Shown: piece after piece, positions 37,873 to 46,454 of the stretch
How positions within the stretch are numbered: the stretch's first letter is position 1
Layout of the letters: every line of letters begins with the position of its first letter
Origin: Pseudomonas spelaei
GTDB lineage: Bacteria; Pseudomonadota; Gammaproteobacteria; Pseudomonadales; Pseudomonadaceae
Assembly: GCF_009724245.1 (NCBI RefSeq)
Contig: NZ_WNNK01000003.1
Span: 62,001-126,000, forward strand
DNA length: 64,000 nt
Direction of reading: 5' to 3'
Translations under genes and position numbers: made by a program
Notes under the pieces: model-generated
Told to the model about the DNA's origin: nothing
What the model saw: only the letters and a program-made list of their open reading frames with translations
Databases searched by the model: none

Positions 37873-38952
37873 TCAGACGGTAATCCGATGCTCACGCAGG
37901 CGCCGCGCCGCTTCGCGCAACAATTGCTCGGTGCTGTCCCAGCCCAGGCAACCGTCGGTCACCGAGACCCCGTAGCGCATCGATGGGCTCAGCGGCTGGC
38001 AACCTTCGAACAGGTGACTTTCCAGCATCATGCCGATCAGCGAGGTGTCACCCTGCAAGCGCTGCTCCAACACGTCATTGAAAACCGCCGGCTGGCGCAA
38101 CGGGTCTTTGCCGCTGTTGGCGTGGCTGCAATCGACCATGATCCGTGGCGTGACTTTGGTTTTTGCCAGGTCGGCCTTGACCTGGGCCACGCTCTGGCGG
38201 TCGTAGTTCGGTCCGCGATGGCCGCCGCGCAGCACCAGATGGGTGTCGGCGTTCCCTGAGGTCTGGATGATCGCCGGATGGCCCTGGCTGTCGACACCGA
38301 AGTGGCGGTGCGGGTGACTGGCAGAGCGCATCGCGTCGCAGGCGATGGCGACGCCGCCGTCAGTGCCGTTCTTGAAGCCCACGGGCATGCCCAGGCCGCT
38401 GGCCATCTCGCGGTGGATCTGCGATTCGGTGGTGCGCGCGCCAATGGCTACCCAACTGAGCAGGTCGTCGAAGTAGCCGGCAGCCATGGGTTGCAGCAAT
38501 TCAGTGGCAACGGGCAGGCCCAGGCGCAGCATCTCGCGCATCAGTTCCCGGGACAGGGTCAGGCCGGCGGCCATGTCGTCGCTGCCATCGAGGTGCGGAT
38601 CGTAGGCCAGGCCTTTCCAGCCAATGGTGGTGCGGGGTTTTTCGACGTAGGCGCGAATCACCAGCAGCATCTGGTCGCTGACTTCATGGGCCAGCTTCTT
38701 CAGGTTGCGGGCGTATTCCATGGCCGATTTCGGGTCATGGATCGAGCACGGGCCGACGATCACCAGCAGGCGGGAGTCTTCACCGTTGAGGATGGCGCGC
38801 ACGGCCTGGCGATGAGCGTGGATCTGCTCGCTCAGGAATGGGCTCAGGGGCAGTTGGTGCTTGAGTTCAAGGGAACTGGGCAAACGCTGGGTCAGCGCTT
38901 CATTGGCACAGGACAAGGCAGAAACAGGCAGAGCGGCGATGGAGGAGTTCAT
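37873..38952 (-). CDS. aroF: Class I DAHP synthase (3-deoxy-7-phosphoheptulonate synthase)
   Basis: A 359-residue AroF/G/H-type synthase that condenses PEP and erythrose-4-phosphate in the first step of the shikimate pathway. VGPCSIHDP (metal Cys), KPRTTIGWKGL, GARTTESQ, VGFKNGTDGG, MVDCSHANSGKD and MLESHLFEG are all present. At the position where E. coli AroG and AroF have the feedback-site Ser (ASGLS.PVGF) this enzyme has Gly (ASGLGMPVGF). ATG 38952 with AGGAA is chosen; a TTG six bases earlier is possible. The unusual 5' leader (39001-39441) suggests control by aromatic tRNA charging. The isozyme letter is a convenience. Confidence 0.92.
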   Translation of the reverse strand: MNSSIAALPVSALSCANEALTQRLPSSLELKHQLPLSPFLSEQIHAHRQAVRAILNGEDSRLLVIVGPCSIHDPKSAMEYARNLKKLAHEVSDQMLLVIRAYVEKPRTTIGWKGLAYDPHLDGSDDMAAGLTLSRELMREMLRLGLPVATELLQPMAAGYFDDLLSWVAIGARTTESQIHREMASGLGMPVGFKNGTDGGVAIACDAMRSASHPHRHFGVDSQGHPAIIQTSGNADTHLVLRGGHRGPNYDRQSVAQVKADLAKTKVTPRIMVDCSHANSGKDPLRQPAVFNDVLEQRLQGDTSLIGMMLESHLFEGCQPLSPSMRYGVSVTDGCLGWDSTEQLLREAARRLREHRITV

Positions 38953-38969
38953 ATTCAAGGCTTCCTGGA

Positions 38970-38997
38970 CAAGCGGCGGGCGTCTCCCGCGCGCTTG
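38970..38997 (-). promoter_or_regulatory. Hairpin between leader ORF 2 and the DAHP synthase start
   Basis: CAAGCG-GCGGG / CCCGC-CGCTTG stem with a 5-base loop and one bulge. It begins 4 bases after the leader ORF 2 stop and ends 4 bases before the AGGAA ribosome site of the synthase. No T run follows, so it is more likely a translational gate than an intrinsic terminator. A ribosome stopping at the end of leader 2 would cover its first arm. Confidence 0.6.
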
Positions 38998-39000
38998 GCC

Positions 39001-39153
39001 CTACTGGGGTGTTCGACAATTGGCCGAATTGGCTACGTGTGTTGGCTTGCCACCTGTAGGTGACCGATCGGAGGCGGCAGGCTGTCCCGAGCGGAGCTTG
39101 CTAAATCGCCAGGCGGTGGAGGTGTCGTAGCGGTAATAGGTGGCGTAGTTCAT
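39001..39153 (-). CDS. Tyr-rich leader ORF 2 upstream of DAHP synthase
   Basis: ATG at 39153 with GAAGGA about 8 bases upstream opens a 50-codon frame ending TAG at 39001-39003. The peptide begins MNYATYYRYDTSTAWRFSKL: four Tyr in the first nine residues, then Trp and Phe. The remainder is polar and ordinary. Clustered aromatic codons next to a DAHP synthase gene point to a leader peptide whose translation reports charged tRNA levels. It has no membrane segment or known fold. It could instead encode a true small protein. Confidence 0.6.
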   Translation of the reverse strand: MNYATYYRYDTSTAWRFSKLRSGQPAASDRSPTGGKPTHVANSANCRTPQ

Positions 39154-39214
39154 GGCGTAATTCCTTCAAGTGTTCTGGATGAAACGAAATATTAAGGAGG
39201 CTCTTTACTGGGCC

Positions 39215-39256
39215 CTGAAAAAACAAAACCCCCGGTCGGGGAGCCGACCGGGGGTT
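39215..39256 (-). terminator. Intrinsic terminator/attenuator between the two leader ORFs
   Basis: On the minus strand CCCCCGGTCGG pairs perfectly with CCGACCGGGGG across a 4-base loop, followed by TTTTGTTTTTT. This is a strong rho-independent terminator. It lies 51 bases after the stop of leader ORF 1 and 62 bases before leader ORF 2, in the place expected of an attenuator; no gene other than leader 1 feeds into it. Confidence 0.88.
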
Positions 39257-39306
39257 AGATTTCTCTGGTAGGCGACCCCTTGAGTAGTGGGCGCCGATTT
39301 CAGGTA

Positions 39307-39441
39307 TCAGGCGCGCCAGTGGCTAAACCAATACCCAAAATAAAAGCTGACCAGTGCGCTCAAACCGTTCACGCGGGTAGCCACGGCCGAACGCTGTGCG
39401 TTGGCGGTAGGGCAAGCCTGAGTGAGGGTGAGTTGCAACAT
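39307..39441 (-). CDS. Aromatic-rich leader peptide 1 (attenuation leader)
   Basis: ATG at 39441 with TGGAGA about 8 bases upstream; 44 codons to TGA at 39307-39309. The C-terminal part reads SFYFGYWFSHWRA: three Phe, two Tyr and two Trp within ten residues, just before the stop. In classical amino-acid attenuators the control codons lie at this place and the terminator follows after 50-70 bases, as here (39215-39256). The mix of all three aromatic amino acids suits an enzyme that feeds the three pathways. The antiterminator pairing was not established by eye. Confidence 0.72.
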   Translation of the reverse strand: MLQLTLTQACPTANAQRSAVATRVNGLSALVSFYFGYWFSHWRA

Positions 39442-39590
39442 GGCAGGTCTCCAAATGATGGGGGGAGCTTACTAGAGGCTGGCGGGTGGATTCAATCAGT
39501 AATTTCTATGGAGGTTGAGTACTTATGGCTATGGTGCTGGTGCCGGTGTGCTTGACTGAATTGAGAGAGGAGTTGAGGGAGTACGACCTC

Positions 39591-40040
39591 ATGGTGTTTC
39601 AACTAAGTGCCGCGACGGACCGGGACCTGGCGTTCGCCCGGACCCTGACGCAGCAGGCGATGGGCAACTATTATCGTCAATACGATCTGCTGTGGTCTGA
39701 CAAAGGCTTTGATACGGCCTGGGGCGGGCGGGAAAACTGGCTGGTCTGTCGAGAGGGGCTGGTGTTGGGATTTGTCAGCCTGAGTTGGGATAGCCGTGCA
39801 CTCTATATCCGTGAGCTGCACATTCTTGATAAGTATCGTCGGCAGGGGGCCGGCGGTTGGGTCCTGGAGCAAATGGTCTTGAAAGCCCAGGCCCAAGGCT
39901 TGAGTCTGCTGCGGCTGACGGTGTTCAAGACCAACCCGGCGCGAAGGCTCTATCAGCGCAAGGGCTTGAGTATTGTCGGCGAGGAGGATTGTTTCTGGCG
40001 GATGGAACTGGGTTGTCAGCCGACGTCTTCAGGCGGATAA
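39591..40040 (+). CDS. GNAT-family N-acetyltransferase
   Basis: A 149-residue single GNAT domain. Motif A is seen in ALYIRELHILDKYRRQGAGGWVLEQMV (~64-90, with the acetyl-CoA loop RRQGAGG) and motif B in LRLTVFKTNPARRLYQRKGLSIVGEED. ATG 39591 gives the natural domain start; an open frame reaches back to 39525. Substrate unknown. It lies upstream of, and divergent to, the aromatic leader of the DAHP synthase, and shares that intergenic space. Confidence 0.82.
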   Translation: MVFQLSAATDRDLAFARTLTQQAMGNYYRQYDLLWSDKGFDTAWGGRENWLVCREGLVLGFVSLSWDSRALYIRELHILDKYRRQGAGGWVLEQMVLKAQAQGLSLLRLTVFKTNPARRLYQRKGLSIVGEEDCFWRMELGCQPTSSGG

Positions 40041-40120
40041 CAGTATTCACTGTGCTTGTGTAGAAAGAGATGAGCAGCATGCCACCTCTTGAGGTGTGCC
40101 AGACAGGAGCATTCATCCAA

Positions 40121-40486
40121 ATGGGTGGAATCGGGTTGCGATTGCGGCAAGAAAGAGAGCGACTTGGCCTGTCGCAGCGTGCTTTTGCTGAAATAGGTGG
40201 CGTGGAAGCCAACGCACAAGGTCGGTATGAAAACGGCGGCCGGACACCAAGGGCTGACTATTTGTCGCGGGTGGCCGAAAGAGGTGTGGATATTTTGTAC
40301 GTGCTGACGGGTAACGTGACACCGACGCAGTTGGAAAACTTGAGCCAGACCGAAGAAAAAGTCCTGGGTAACTACCGGGCGATGTTCAAGGAGGATCAGG
40401 ACGCCATCCGCCGGTTGACCTCTACCCTGGCCGAACATTCGTCTAGGCTCAGTGGGAAAATCAGGCCGGTGCCCCCGGATTCTTGA
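40121..40486 (+). CDS. XRE-family transcriptional regulator
   Basis: A 121-residue regulator. The HTH spans ~4-60: IGLRLRQERERLGLSQRAFAEIGGVEANAQGRYENGGRTPRADYLSRVA, typical of Cro/CI-like DNA binders. The C-terminal half (LENLSQTEEKVLGNYRAMFKEDQDAIRRL) is helical. ATG 40121 follows AGGAG; ATG 40070 would add 17 residues. No phage genes are near, so it is a chromosomal regulator of unknown target. Confidence 0.75.
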   Translation: MGGIGLRLRQERERLGLSQRAFAEIGGVEANAQGRYENGGRTPRADYLSRVAERGVDILYVLTGNVTPTQLENLSQTEEKVLGNYRAMFKEDQDAIRRLTSTLAEHSSRLSGKIRPVPPDS

Positions 40487-40637
40487 CCCTTTACCCAGGA
40501 AATACAGTCGTTTGCCATCCGGCAGACGTCTGCCATGCGCTGAAACTCTATATATATGACGCTTGCAGCTAGGTCTGCGCCTTGGTTTTTTGCTAAGGTG
40601 TTCAGCAACCTATAAGACCATATCGCGAGGTGTCTGC

Positions 40638-41279
40638 TTGATTAGGGTGCTAGTAGTCGATGACCATGATCTCGTTCGTACAGGCATTACACGAATGCTG
40701 GCTGACATCGATGGCCTGCAAGTAGTCGGCCAGGCCGAGTCAGGGGAGGAGTCCCTGATCAAGGCCCGGGAATTGAAGCCCGATGTGGTTTTGATGGACG
40801 TCAAGATGCCCGGGATCGGCGGTCTTGGCGCCACTACCAAATTGTTACGCAGCCATCCGGACATCAAAGTCGTGGTAGTGACCGTGTGCGAGGAAGATCC
40901 GTTTCCTACACGGCTTCTACAGGCCGGTGCGGCGGGCTATCTGACAAAGGGCGCGGGCCTGGCGGAGATGGTTCAGGCCATTCGCCTGGTGTTTGCCGGC
41001 CAGCGTTACATCAGCCCGCAGATTGCCCAGCAGTTGGCGATCAAGTCGTTCCAACCCACCAGCGACTCGCCGTTCGATGCGTTGTCGGAGCGGGAAATCC
41101 AGATTGCCCTGATGATTGTCGGCTGCCAGAAGGTTCAGTCCATTTCCGACAAGCTGTGCCTGTCGCCAAAAACCGTCAACACCTACCGTTATCGTATTTT
41201 CGAGAAGCTCTCTATCAGCAGTGATGTTGAATTGACCTTGCTGGCGGTACGCCACGGCATGGTGGATGCCAGCGCCTGA
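40638..41279 (+). CDS. gacA: Response regulator GacA (LuxR/FixJ type)
   Basis: A 213-residue regulator. The receiver has VVDDHD, phospho-acceptor Asp54 in [10 protein letters not shown] and Lys in YLTKGAG; the C-terminal HTH reads [43 protein letters not shown]. It starts with TTG at 40638 (GAGG upstream) as known for Pseudomonas GacA. Phosphorylated by GacS, it activates the Rsm small RNAs that control secondary metabolism, biofilm and secretion. The uvrC start follows the stop after one base, the standard gacA-uvrC arrangement. Confidence 0.96.
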   Translation: MIRVLVVDDHDLVRTGITRMLADIDGLQVVGQAESGEESLIKARELKPDVVLMDVKMPGIGGLGATTKLLRSHPDIKVVVVTVCEEDPFPTRLLQAGAAGYLTKGAGLAEMVQAIRLVFAGQRYISPQIAQQLAIKSFQPTSDSPFDALSEREIQIALMIVGCQKVQSISDKLCLSPKTVNTYRYRIFEKLSISSDVELTLLAVRHGMVDASA

Positions 41280-41280
41280 A

Positions 41281-43104
41281 ATGACAGACCTGTTCGATCC
41301 GAGTGCTTTTCTTTCCACCTGCAGTGGCCGTCCTGGCGTGTATCGCATGTTCGACAGCGATGCGCGCCTGCTGTATGTCGGCAAAGCCAAGAACCTCAAG
41401 AGCCGCCTGGCGAGTTACTTTCGCAAGACCGGCCTGACCACCAAGACCGCTGCGCTGGTGGGGCGTATCGCCCAGGTGGAAACCACCATCACCGCCAATG
41501 AAACCGAGGCGCTGCTGCTTGAGCAGACGCTGATCAAGGAATGGCGGCCGCCCTACAATATCCTGCTGCGTGACGATAAGTCCTACCCGTACGTGTTTTT
41601 ATCCGACGGTGACTTTCCACGGCTGAGCATTCATCGCGGGGCGAAGAAGCAGAAAGGCAAGTATTTCGGTCCTTATCCCAGCGCCGGTGCCATCCGCGAA
41701 AGCCTCAGCCTGCTGCAAAAGGCTTTTTTTGTTCGCCAGTGCGAAGACAGCTTCTACAAGAACCGCACCCGGCCATGCCTGCAGTATCAGATCAAGCGCT
41801 GCAAGGCGCCCTGCGTGGGCTTCGTTGAACCTCAGGAGTACGCCGAGGACGTGCGTCACTCGGTGATGTTCCTCGAGGGGCGCAGCAATGCCTTGGCGGA
41901 TGAACTGTCGGGTGCCATGGAACAAGCGGCCAGTACCCTGGATTTCGAGCGTGCGGCCGAATTGCGCGACCAAGTGTCCCTGGTACGCCGGGTTCAGGAT
42001 CAGCAGAGCATGGAAGGCGGAACCGGCGACGTTGACGTCATCGCCGCCTTCGTCAACCCGGGCGGCGCCTGCGTCCACCTGATCAGCGTGCGTGGCGGGC
42101 GAGTGCTGGGCAGCAAGAACTTCTTTCCCCAGACCGGTATTGATGAAGAGGTCGCCGAGGTCATGGCGGCGTTTCTTGGCCAGTATTACGTCAGCAGCCC
42201 CGAGCGCGACCTGCCGGCGGAACTGATCGTTAACGTGGTGCATGAAGACTTCCCGGCGTTGATCGAAGCGATTCACGAACTGCGCGGCCGCGACCTGGAT
42301 ATCAGCCACCGGGTGCGCGGTACCCGGGCACGCTGGCAGCAATTGGCCGTGACCAACGCCGAGCAGGCCCTGAGTGCGCGCCTGGCCAACCGGCAGCACG
42401 TGGCTGCACGCTTTGAAGCGCTGGCCGAAGTCCTCAACCTGGATGAGCCGCCCCAACGCCTGGAGTGCTATGACATCAGCCACTCCAGCGGCGAGGCCAC
42501 CGTGGCATCCTGCGTGGTGTTCGGGCCGGAAGGGCCGATCAAGTCCGACTATCGGCGCTACAATATCGAAGGCGTTACCGCCGGCGACGACTACGCCGCG
42601 ATGCACCAGGCCCTGACCCGACGCTTCAGCAAACTGAAGGACGGCGAGGGCAAGCTGCCGGATATCCTGCTGGTGGACGGCGGCAAGGGCCAGTTATCCA
42701 TGGCCCGTGACGTGCTCAATGAGTTGGCGGTGCCTGACCTGATCTTGCTCGGCGTGGCCAAGGGCGCCACCCGCAAGGCCGGTTTTGAAACCTTGTACTT
42801 GAATGATGCCGCCCATGAGTTCACCTTGAAGGGTGATTCCCCGGCGCTGCACCTGATCCAGCAGATCCGCGACGAAGCCCACCGTTTCGCCATTACCGGC
42901 CACCGCGCCCGCCGTGGTAAAACCCGGCGTACGTCAACCCTGGAAGGGATTGCAGGGGTAGGGCCGACGCGTCGGCGCGACTTGTTGAAACATTTTGGTG
43001 GCTTGCAGGAGCTGTCCCGTGCCAGCATCGAAGAAATAGCCAAAGCTCCCGGTATCAGTAAAAAGCTCGCTGAGTTGATTTATGCAAACCTGCACAGCGA
43101 GTAG
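41281..43104 (+). CDS. uvrC: UvrABC system protein C (excinuclease)
   Basis: A 607-residue UvrC. The N-terminal GIY-YIG nuclease (~10-95, [26 protein letters not shown]) makes the 3' incision; the UVR motif (~200-235) binds UvrB; the RNase H-like endonuclease (~250-540, [21 protein letters not shown] and [13 protein letters not shown]) makes the 5' incision; the C-terminal HhH pair (~555-607) binds DNA. Length and order are normal. Co-transcribed with gacA. Confidence 0.97.
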   Translation: MTDLFDPSAFLSTCSGRPGVYRMFDSDARLLYVGKAKNLKSRLASYFRKTGLTTKTAALVGRIAQVETTITANETEALLLEQTLIKEWRPPYNILLRDDKSYPYVFLSDGDFPRLSIHRGAKKQKGKYFGPYPSAGAIRESLSLLQKAFFVRQCEDSFYKNRTRPCLQYQIKRCKAPCVGFVEPQEYAEDVRHSVMFLEGRSNALADELSGAMEQAASTLDFERAAELRDQVSLVRRVQDQQSMEGGTGDVDVIAAFVNPGGACVHLISVRGGRVLGSKNFFPQTGIDEEVAEVMAAFLGQYYVSSPERDLPAELIVNVVHEDFPALIEAIHELRGRDLDISHRVRGTRARWQQLAVTNAEQALSARLANRQHVAARFEALAEVLNLDEPPQRLECYDISHSSGEATVASCVVFGPEGPIKSDYRRYNIEGVTAGDDYAAMHQALTRRFSKLKDGEGKLPDILLVDGGKGQLSMARDVLNELAVPDLILLGVAKGATRKAGFETLYLNDAAHEFTLKGDSPALHLIQQIRDEAHRFAITGHRARRGKTRRTSTLEGIAGVGPTRRRDLLKHFGGLQELSRASIEEIAKAPGISKKLAELIYANLHSE

Positions 43105-43136
43105 AATGCCTTCTCACCTCGTAGCCAGTTGTGCCG

Positions 43137-43697
43137 ATGAATATCCCTAATCTGATCACCGTACTACGCGTCCTGCTCATTCCGATTTTCATTTTGCTGT
43201 TCTACCTGCCGTACGAATGGAGTTACATGGCCTCCAGTTCAGTCTTTGCCTTTGCGGCGGCGACCGACTGGCTGGACGGATACCTGGCCCGTCGCCTGGA
43301 GCAGAGCACGCCGTTTGGCGCGTTCCTTGATCCCGTGGCTGACAAACTGATGGTGGCCGTGGCCTTGGTGCTGCTGGTACAGGAACACGGCAACTTGTGG
43401 CTGACCCTGCCAGCCGCGGTGATCATCGGTCGCGAGATCGTCGTGTCCGCGCTGCGCGAATGGATGGCCGAAATCGGCGCCCGCGCCCACGTGGCCGTGT
43501 CCAACATGGGCAAATGGAAAACCGCGGCGCAGATGCTTGCCTTGGTTATCCTGCTGGCTAACCCTTCGCAATTTTCCTTCTGGGTATTCCTGGGTTATGC
43601 CCTGTTGCTGGTTGCGGCTGGCCTGACCTTGTGGTCCATGCTGCAATACCTGCGCGCTGCCTGGCCTCATCTGCGGACCACCGTTGAAAAGAAATAA
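43137..43697 (+). CDS. pgsA: CDP-diacylglycerol-glycerol-3-phosphate 3-phosphatidyltransferase
   Basis: A 186-residue inner-membrane enzyme that makes phosphatidylglycerol phosphate from CDP-diacylglycerol. The CDP-alcohol phosphotransferase signature is clear: [13 protein letters not shown] followed by [10 protein letters not shown] (~43-69). About five hydrophobic helices. ATG 43137 is taken over GTG 43131. It follows uvrC by 32 bases and precedes tRNA-Gly, the standard Pseudomonas layout. Confidence 0.95.
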   Translation: MNIPNLITVLRVLLIPIFILLFYLPYEWSYMASSSVFAFAAATDWLDGYLARRLEQSTPFGAFLDPVADKLMVAVALVLLVQEHGNLWLTLPAAVIIGREIVVSALREWMAEIGARAHVAVSNMGKWKTAAQMLALVILLANPSQFSFWVFLGYALLLVAAGLTLWSMLQYLRAAWPHLRTTVEKK

Positions 43698-43760
43698 AAC
43701 TTTTTTGAATCAAAGGGTTGACGGGTGTTCTGGATTCTATAGAATGCACACCACCAAGAC

Positions 43761-43836
<76 letters not shown>

Positions 43837-43844
43837 AGATTCAG

Positions 43845-43877
43845 AAAAAAAGCCACTCTAACGAGTGGCTTTTTTTT
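43845..43877 (+). terminator. Rho-independent terminator after tRNA-Gly
   Basis: AAAAAAAGCCACTC - loop TAAC - GAGTGGCTTTTTTTT: a near-perfect hairpin with a T run, ending the gacA-uvrC-pgsA-tRNA transcript. Confidence 0.93.
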
Positions 43878-44382
43878 GCCTGCGATTTGCGTTGAGCTTT
43901 GTAAACGCTTGAAATCGGCACCGTAAGACCATTTTTTTGCTTCTGCGAGGACCTGCGAAAACGGGCAGTGACTATCCGTCGGCGCCAGGGATGATTTCAC
44001 CTTGCTTGAGCGAACAGCAATGGTTGCCAGGCGACTTAACCGATGGGCAGGATCAAACCCCAGTGTGAAGATTAAAGTCCGAGGCGCACTGTGGGACTTG
44101 AAAAGTTGCCAGCGAGGCGTTCAGTTCGGTAGCCCGATTGGCACAAGCATATTTCTGATTTTTGACTAGAGGGGGTTCTTTATTTTGGCGACTTCTATCA
44201 GCTCCAAGAGGGTGGTCGAATTAAATTTTCTCAGTAGCCTTGATTTGGGTGAGCAAACTATTCTCCTTTGATTTTGCCTACCGCATTGCGCAAGTTTTGC
44301 AGAGCGGTAAAGTAACCCCGTACCTTGGTGTGAAGACGGCTGGCCGTGCTTCATCTTAGACTGGTTCTGGGGCTTCACGCGT
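43878..44382. other. Gene-poor stretch after tRNA-Gly
   Basis: About 500 bases with no intact gene. A short minus-strand relic (44166-44255) is listed separately. The apparent minus-strand reading frame that crosses the tRNA is an artefact. No second copy of the tRNA 3' end, and no integrase, was seen. Confidence 0.5.
44166..44255 (-). pseudogene. Possible C-terminal relic of a LuxR-type regulator
   Basis: The frame reads CSPKSRLLRKFNSTTLLELIE and ends IKNPL-stop. The spacing of KSRLLRKF...ELIEVAK matches the last helices of LuxR/FixJ HTH domains, but the upstream half of the domain is missing. Short and therefore uncertain. Confidence 0.3.
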
Positions 44383-45702
44383 ATGCCTGTATTTTCACAA
44401 TCCCAAAAACCCGGGAAAAACCCGGTCAATAATCGCGTTCCGACCAAGGCACGCATGGGCAGGCTGTCTCTGACCATGGCCTGGTGGGCGGCATGCAGTG
44501 CGGTGTTTTACATCGTGGTGGGTGCTTCACTGGCCCTGCAGTACGGTACCCGTAATGCACTGATCGGTATGGTGTTATCGGTGGTTAGCTACGGGCTGAT
44601 TAACAGTGTGCTCAGCCGTTTCGCGATCCGCAGCGGTTTGTCGGTCGCTTTGTTTTCACGGCTGTTATTCGGCAGTGTGGGTGCCAGCTTGGCAACTTTG
44701 ATTTTCTTTTCTTCGGCGATCTACTACGCGGTTTTTGAGGGTTCGGTGATTGCCGTGGCGCTCAATTATCTGTTCCCGGCAATGACCTATCCGCTGGCCG
44801 CGTTGCTGGTGGTGCTGTACAGCGTGCCGTTGATATTGGGTAGCGTTCAACACTGGCTGGATAAGCTTAACGGCGTGTTGTTGCCGGTTTATCTGGGTGG
44901 CTTGTTGATGGCGGTAGGGTTGTCGATTAATCGTTATGGCTACCAATCGCACTGGCTGGATTTCGGTCCTGCAACCGCCAGTGCATTTGGTTGGTGGGAT
45001 TGCTTTGTAGCGTATATGGGTGTGTGGGTGCTGATGTTGTTCACCTTTGACTATGCACGGCTTGGTAAGCCAGAGGACGCCGCCTATCATGGTCGCTGGA
45101 ACTTCGGCATGCCCTTCTACGCGGTGGCCTTTTTGCTTAACGGGGCGGCAGGTATTTATCTGATCAGCAGCATTCGCCACGAAGGTGGACTGAACGAGGC
45201 ATCGGTGATGGTAGCGATTCTGCAGTTGATGGGGGGGTGGGGGTTGTTGTTTATCTGGGCCACGCAAACCCGTATCAACACCGCCAATTACTATTTGGCG
45301 ACGATGAACATGCAGGTGTTCTTCAGACGTTTTGGTCTACACAGTTCGTACGTGATGTGGGCACTTGTCGTCGGCTTTATCGTTTACGGCTTGATGCTCG
45401 CGGATGTGTTCGCCTATTTGCTCAAAGCATTAGCCTACCAAGGGATTTTTGTGGTGGCATGGGTCGGTGTGGCGTTGGCACAGATTCTCTGCGGACGATT
45501 TGACGTGACAGCGCTCGACCGCGTGACCGCGTTTAATACGGTGGGTTTGATCGCCTGGTTTGGCGCCACTGCGCTTGGGCTTGCATTGATACTTTTCAGT
45601 GGCGATCTGAGCAGTTTTTCCGCACCTGCAACCGTGGTGTTTGCATTTTCATTGCAGGCGGGCTTGGGTTATCGAAGCCGTTTACAAGAAACTCAGGACT
45701 GA
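44383..45702 (+). CDS. NCS1-type (cytosine/purine) permease
   Basis: A 439-residue protein with about 12 hydrophobic segments in the NCS1 pattern. The N-terminal VPTKARMGRLSLTMAWWAACSAVFY leads into TM1, then ASLALQYGTRNALIGMVLS, FSRLLFGSVGASLATLIFF and, in the middle, FDYARLGKPEDAAYHGRWNFG. Members take up nucleobases, allantoin or related compounds by H+ or Na+ symport. No catabolic genes adjoin, so the substrate is open. No clear Shine-Dalgarno precedes ATG 44383. It stands alone between gene relics. Confidence 0.72.
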   Translation: MPVFSQSQKPGKNPVNNRVPTKARMGRLSLTMAWWAACSAVFYIVVGASLALQYGTRNALIGMVLSVVSYGLINSVLSRFAIRSGLSVALFSRLLFGSVGASLATLIFFSSAIYYAVFEGSVIAVALNYLFPAMTYPLAALLVVLYSVPLILGSVQHWLDKLNGVLLPVYLGGLLMAVGLSINRYGYQSHWLDFGPATASAFGWWDCFVAYMGVWVLMLFTFDYARLGKPEDAAYHGRWNFGMPFYAVAFLLNGAAGIYLISSIRHEGGLNEASVMVAILQLMGGWGLLFIWATQTRINTANYYLATMNMQVFFRRFGLHSSYVMWALVVGFIVYGLMLADVFAYLLKALAYQGIFVVAWVGVALAQILCGRFDVTALDRVTAFNTVGLIAWFGATALGLALILFSGDLSSFSAPATVVFAFSLQAGLGYRSRLQETQD

Positions 45703-45787
45703 TCCTGGAGTCGCTGTCGGCACTGACCTTCCCCGGGGCATCGACGTCCTACTCGACAAGGGGGGATCAGGCCTTAAAGCAGCAAAC

Positions 45788-46106
45788 ATGTCCATCACCC
45801 ATCCGCTGGCAATTGATATTTGAGCAATCTTCGACTCGGCGTCGGGGAAGGCCGTGTTGGTGATTGCCGACCACCTTGAATGGAGTAACAAAGTTGATTG
45901 GGGTTAACCATCTAATGGTGCCTCAGGAAAAGCTCAATACCTATGTTGCCGTCATTGAAAGTGGATGATTTTACATTGGAACTCCTGACTCGACTGATAA
46001 ATATCCCATCATTAAAAATACGGGCACGTATAAACTACCCGAACAAGGTCAATATTCTATTGATCGTCTCGCTATTGAGCTGAAGGACGCGGGTGTCGGC
46101 CAGTAG
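45788..46106 (+). pseudogene. Decayed gene of the DUF6572 type
   Basis: Reading through stops gives a coherent small protein: MSITHPLAID, stop, AIFDSASGKAVLVIADHLEW, a stop and frame change near 45905, then VPQEKLNTYVAVIESG, stop, FYIGTPDSTDKYPIIK and a tail ending ELKDAGVG. ADHLEW plus QEKLNTYVAVIESG is the pattern I associate with DUF6572 proteins (often near toxin-immunity genes). At least two in-frame stops and one shift show it is dead. Family name from memory. Confidence 0.6.
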
Positions 46107-46193
46107 CATGTTTTAAAAAAGAGTGGTCAGCTCAGATACTCAGGTTGTAAGAGTGAGCCGATGCGCCTGGCCGTCACGACCGTGGCTTTACTG

Positions 46194-46213
46194 TTTTTAG
46201 GAGCAGTCCTATA
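46194..46213. promoter_or_regulatory. Palindromic box 1 upstream of the fimbrial operon
   Basis: TAGGAGCAGTCCTA (46198-46211) with flanking TTTT and TA. It is a dyad with one mismatch and nearly identical over 20 bases to box 2, 133 bases downstream. BvgA/EvgA-type regulators use TCCTA/TAGGA half-sites, so this is a candidate site for the response regulator at 53464-54129. Confidence 0.55.
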
Positions 46214-46326
46214 GACGCCGATGTCAGTCCAAGTATTTTTTAAGTGTGCTTCGCGCTAGCAAGTCCGGGCGGTTTGGTTTTTCAATTCTGCCTTTGTGTG
46301 TACCGGTCAATGTACCAAGCTGTCAA

Positions 46327-46346
46327 TTTTTAGGAGCACTCCTATA
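46327..46346. promoter_or_regulatory. Palindromic box 2 upstream of the fimbrial operon
   Basis: TAGGAGCACTCCTA (46331-46344) is a perfect dyad with a 2-base centre, flanked by TTTT and TA as in box 1. It ends 108 bases before the pilin start codon, a plausible activator distance. The remainder of 46107-46454 shows no gene. Confidence 0.6.
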
Positions 46347-46454
46347 TTTAGCACCGAGCGCTGTCTCTACACTTCGCCTGGCAATACATGGGTTCTCGAA
46401 TGAATGAGGGCTCACAACCTGGCGTAAAAAAGACAGTTTTCTCGGAGTTGCCTC

